Below, piece by piece: positions 8,101 to 10,661 of a stretch of DNA of 10,661 nucleotides (the first letter of the stretch is position 1; each line of letters begins with the position of its first letter). The DNA comes from Parvularia atlantis (Eukaryota > Opisthokonta > Rotosphaerida): positions 1-10,661 of the forward strand of contig CALSCO010000079.1 in the NCBI GenBank assembly GCA_943704415.1, given 5' to 3'. The notes beneath the pieces are model-generated. The model saw nothing but the letters and a program-made list of their open reading frames with translations. It was not told the origin of the DNA and made no database searches. The translations under genes were made by a program, and so were the position numbers.

Positions 8101-10493
8101 CGCAGGAGGATGGCGATCTCGCCGCGCCCGGCGAGGCGATGCAGACGCAGGCCATCATCGACGACATCAACGAGAGCCTCGAGGCGCTGCAGCACCAAAA
8201 CGGCATCCTCGAGACGCTCATCACCAAAGCGAGCAAGCGCACAGACGGCGCCGCCGAGCAGGAGCTCAAGATCCTCAACCTGAGCAAGCAGCGCGTCCAA
8301 AGTGACATCCGCAACCTCCTGCTCAAGCGCTCCAAGTACGACAGCCACGAGGACAAGAACGCTATCATGCCAGTGCGTTCCGAACGCACGTCCCGTCGAC
8401 GCCCGGTGCTGAAGGCGCGCTCCCCCGCCCAGGGCTTGTGGACCGTGCACATCTCCACGTCGACCATCGGCTACGAGAACGGCAAGCCGTTTGCGCTCTA
8501 CCTGATCGAGGTGCACCGCGCCGACCCACAGAACCCGTCGGGCTGGGTGGTCGCGCGCCGGTGCGCAGGCGCCGCAGCGGTGCAACTTGCGTGCATTGAC
8601 CCGCAACTTGCACGCGCACCACAGCTACCGCGAGTTCCACGACCTGCACGAGAAGCTCAAGCGGCAGTACCCGATCATGCGCGAGTTTGAGCTGCCGGGC
8701 AAGCACATGATGAGCCTGTTCAAGCTCAAGCCGCAGTTTGTGGAGGAGCGCCGCGTGGCCCTGCGCTCGTACCTGCAGGCGCGTCGCAGCACGTACACGC
8801 AGCCGTGGTGGCGCTGATCACACGCGGCCTGCAGCTGCTGCTCGACCAGAGCGAGCTCTGCCGCAGCAAGGAGCTGCGCGAGTTCCTCTCGCCGCGCGAG
8901 TACGCGCACGGGAGCGGGCCGAGCGACGCACCCGGCCCCGCGCGCCCCGAGTTTGGCGACATCACAAAGACGGACGAGGCTGAGAGGTGCGCGCGGCACG
9001 TCGTGTGCATGCGTCACCACTGACAGAACCGCAGCGGCCTCATGGGCAACATCATGGGCGTGTCGAAGATGGCCGTCGACACGCTCGTGCGGCCGTTTTC
9101 CGACGTGCTCGAGGACATCTTCACGGGGCCGCCGGCGGCCCTCGACGCGGCCAGCAAGGCGATGACCAAGGTGCGCCGCCGCGGTGTGCACGAGCGGGGA
9201 CGTCGCTAAACCCGGCCGCTGCCGCAGGCCAAGCTGTCGTCGCAGCCCACGGCCGCAGTCGCCTCTACGCCCTCGACCGCCGCCGCCCTCACAGGTGACA
9301 TTGACGAGATGCTCAGGTAGCACCTTGTTGCGCGCATGCGTGTGGCTCAACCCTCGCCCGGCGTGTGCAGCGACGGCGACGACAGCGCGGCGGCGCGGCC
9401 CGGGGGCGCGATGCTCGCCGACGGCAGCCGCCCGATGGGCTTCACGACGCTGGCCGAGCCGCTGTGCAACCTCATGATCGAGATGTTTGAGATGAAGGAG
9501 CGCTCGTCGTACCTGCGGCGCCAGGCGGTGCTGCTCATCCTGCAGCAGATCCTCGGCGGCACCATTGAGCGGTGCGTGCCGCGTGGATGCTGCGCGCCAT
9601 GTTGGTGCTGACCACGCTCGTGCGCTCGCAATACAGCAAGGTCGTCGAGCTCATCAACTGGTACGTCAAGGAGGAGCAGTTGCTGGGGTACTTTGACCGA
9701 TTCCTGCACTCGATGTGGCCCAACGACCAGGTGCGGCCGCTGTCCTCGCGCCGCAACGACAATCGCTCACGCGACCTGCGCAGCTCGCACCGACGCCGCC
9801 GACGCGCACCCTTGAGCAGCGGGAGACGACCAAGCGGCAGGTGCGCATCGCCTCGAAGCAGCACTGAGTGCAGCTCACCGCCACCACCACCTGGGCAGGC
9901 CCGCGCAAAGCTGCTCGCCGTGCTCACCGACATGTTCTCGGGCATGGTCGGGGGCGACAACACGCGGCGCGGCGGCATACGTCTGTTTGAGGCGTTCCAG
10001 TCGCCGAGACTGAACAAAGTGCATACGCCAACAGCAAACTCTGTGACCTCCGCATTGAACTCGCGCGGCGCAGCACCTCTTCTTCACAATCTTTGACGAG
10101 GTCCTCGGCGCGCTTTTCCCCGAGCTCGGGCGCCTGGGCACGCGCGATCCGGCCTCCGCGGGTGCCGCGCCGACCGCAACAAGCGAAAGCGCAAGGGTGC
10201 GGCGAGCTACCGCTGCGCCACACAGCTACTCACATACGCGCGTGCACCCGCAGCCCACGCACGCGCGCACCGGCTCGCACCCGCTGCAGGTGGCGACATC
10301 GTTCCTCGGCGCCACTGCGGGGGCCGACTCGGCCTCATCGGTTGCCACGACCGCGACGCTGTCGAGCGCTGTGACCACCGCGGGCGGGCCTCCGTCGCCG
10401 CGGGCTCCGCCCCAGCGCGCTACCATGGCCGAGACGTTCAACGCCATGACCGAGGCCTTCCAGAGCAACTCGGGCACGTTTTTGTACGGCTGA
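5154..10493 (+). CDS. RGS-PX sorting nexin (PXA-RGS-PX-Nexin_C; SNX13/SNX25/Mdm1 class)
   Basis: Thirty exons join to 3735 bases, 1244 residues and a TGA stop. Start: ATG 5154, with A at -3. Residues 5-41 form a hydrophobic anchor broken by Arg20, possibly a membrane hairpin. PXA spans about 85-278 (FVRSWYAGIS, FSDPDYINQL). A helical linker follows (FDEFLKVIREC; YINRLNVARKKAEARI). RGS spans about 416-545 (TLATVFRSNVALFYFMEFME; FDQVNRDFFGKFVQSD). A coiled coil lies near 672-725. PX spans about 748-860 with RRYREF at 789-794, LPGK at 813-816 and ERR at 831-833, so the usual PtdIns3P ligands are present. Nexin_C spans about 990-1145 (YLRRQAVLLILQQILGGTIER; SMWPND; LFPELG). Relatives tether ER to endosomes, vacuole or lipid droplets and move lipids there. 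GAP activity of the RGS domain is not shown by sequence. The Ala/Thr-rich C-terminal tail is unfamiliar. Confidence 0.92.
6321..6343 (+). other. 23-nt micro-exon of the sorting-nexin gene
   Basis: This exon encodes AGKEISD plus two bases of the next codon, between a 57 bp and a 51 bp intron. Both flanking introns show donor, branch and acceptor signals. The exon sits just after PXA, where the family varies. Because 23 is not divisible by three, skipping it would break the frame. Confidence 0.65.
7773..7798. repeat. GC dinucleotide tract followed by T10 in intron
   Basis: An alternating GC run (about 7773-7786) leads into ten T residues at 7789-7798. Both lie inside the nexin intron 7772-7830, between its donor and the CTGAC at 7816-7820. 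The T-run is the longest homopolymer in the window. It probably acts as the intron's pyrimidine tract, although it lies upstream of the branch site. Confidence 0.7.
8779..8834 (+). other. GC-AG intron within the PX domain
   Basis: The donor is CAG|GCGCGT, identical over nine bases to that of the first STELLO-like intron. CTGAT lies at 8814-8818 and the acceptor is CTGCAG. Removal joins ALRSYLQ to LLLDQSEL, the usual end of a PX domain. No GT in the interval has the phase 0 required by the acceptor frame. Confidence 0.8.
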
Positions 10494-10570
10494 CTGCACT
10501 GTCGCGGGTGTACAGGGACCCGAATAACGACGACAATGCGCGCGCGTGACGTTGGTCGTACGATCATTTG
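10494..10570. other. Convergent 3' spacer after the sorting nexin
   Basis: Seventy-seven bases separate the nexin stop from the stop of a minus-strand reading frame. No AATAAA is visible. Both transcripts would have to end within or beyond this spacer, so their 3' ends probably overlap. Confidence 0.4.
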
Positions 10571-10660
10571 TTACAGCACAACGTGAGCGTCGGCCACGAC
10601 CTCGCGCGTCACCTCCACGCGCTGCCACGGCGCAAAGCCGGCCACGCGCGTGCTGAGCTC
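10571..10660 (-). CDS. 3' end of an unidentified convergent gene (partial)
   Basis: A frame open from the right edge of the window runs 29 codons to a TAA stop. The peptide contains RVAGFAPWQRVEV and ends ADAHVVL. Nearly every third base is G or C, as in the coding exons of this window, and the sequence turns less GC-rich straight after the stop. I do not recognise the family, and the stretch is too short to assign a function. A chance open frame is possible at this GC content. Confidence 0.45.
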   Translation of the reverse strand, partial: ELSTRVAGFAPWQRVEVTREVVADAHVVL

Positions 10661-10661
10661 G

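Larger units (their letters stand above)
5283..10253 (+). other. Twenty-nine tiny introns of the sorting-nexin gene
   Basis: Predicted introns: 5283-5332, 5500-5557, 5734-5787, 5934-5990, 6144-6200, 6264-6320, 6344-6394, 6471-6528, 6659-6715, 6772-6823, 6902-6952, 7076-7126, 7271-7319, 7400-7459, 7633-7679, 7772-7830, 7920-7972, 8049-8105, 8373-8432, 8561-8624, 8779-8834, 8987-9034, 9171-9227, 9317-9370, 9572-9636, 9731-9783, 9841-9898, 10019-10073 and 10197-10253. Lengths run from 47 to 65 bp. Donors are mostly GTGCGT or GTGCGC, branch sites CTGAC or CTCAC, acceptors mostly GCAG. All phases close. Least certain are the first (weak branch site), 6471-6528 (a GTGAGC donor at 6447 is possible) and the last (acceptor at 10289 is possible). 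Confidence 0.8.

Noticed and set aside
7179-8606. 475-codon minus-strand open frame
   Set aside because: It overlaps the RGS, coiled-coil and PX-region exons of the nexin and ignores their intron borders. It has no recognisable motif.
3231-10493. Frequent frame changes read as pseudogenes or sequencing frameshifts
   Set aside because: Every frame change coincides with donor, branch and acceptor signals, and joined phases give full-length domains with all key residues. Introns explain the pattern.
1-10661. Transposons, CRISPR arrays, tRNA or rRNA genes, prokaryotic operons
   Set aside because: No terminal repeats with a transposase, no spaced repeats, no cloverleaf-like sequence and no Shine-Dalgarno-linked gene series were seen. 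Spliceosomal introns argue for a eukaryotic nuclear genome.

Overview
The window is nuclear DNA of a very GC-rich unicellular eukaryote. It holds three complete protein-coding genes and the 3' end of a fourth. The evidence is many 47-72 bp introns with one splice grammar: donor mostly GTGCGT/GTGCGC, branch site CTGAC or CTCAC, acceptor GCAG. The proteins are also typical of endomembrane eukaryotes. The intron style resembles GC-rich fungi such as basidiomycetes, but the gene content also fits other GC-rich protists. I do not name a species.

Layout: (1) 276-3022, plus strand, three exons: a Golgi-type II membrane glycosyltransferase-like protein of the STELLO/DUF288 family, 827 aa. (2) 4819-3231, minus strand, eight exons: a sphingolipid delta-4 desaturase (dihydroceramide desaturase, DEGS family), 390 aa, with all three histidine boxes. 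It converges on gene 1 across a 208 bp spacer. (3) 5154-10493, plus strand, about thirty exons: an RGS-PX sorting nexin of the SNX13/SNX25/Mdm1 class, about 1244 aa. Its order is N-terminal membrane anchor, PXA, helical linker, RGS, coiled coil, PX, Nexin_C. It is divergent from gene 2 across a 334 bp spacer holding a GCAGCG repeat. (4) 10660-10571, minus strand: the last 29 codons of an unidentified gene, convergent with gene 3.

All three complete proteins are predicted membrane proteins of the secretory and endomembrane system: a Golgi glycan/glycosphingolipid factor, an ER sphingolipid desaturase and an ER or endosome lipid-contact nexin. Each protein was assembled by joining frames at splice sites. 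In gene 2 and gene 3 all exon phases close and the length is an exact multiple of three. The most unusual signals are repeated GC-AG introns, the many intron lengths divisible by three without in-frame stops in gene 3, and the contrast between intron-poor gene 1 and intron-dense neighbours. I found no mobile element, CRISPR array, tRNA or rRNA, and no clear novel system.
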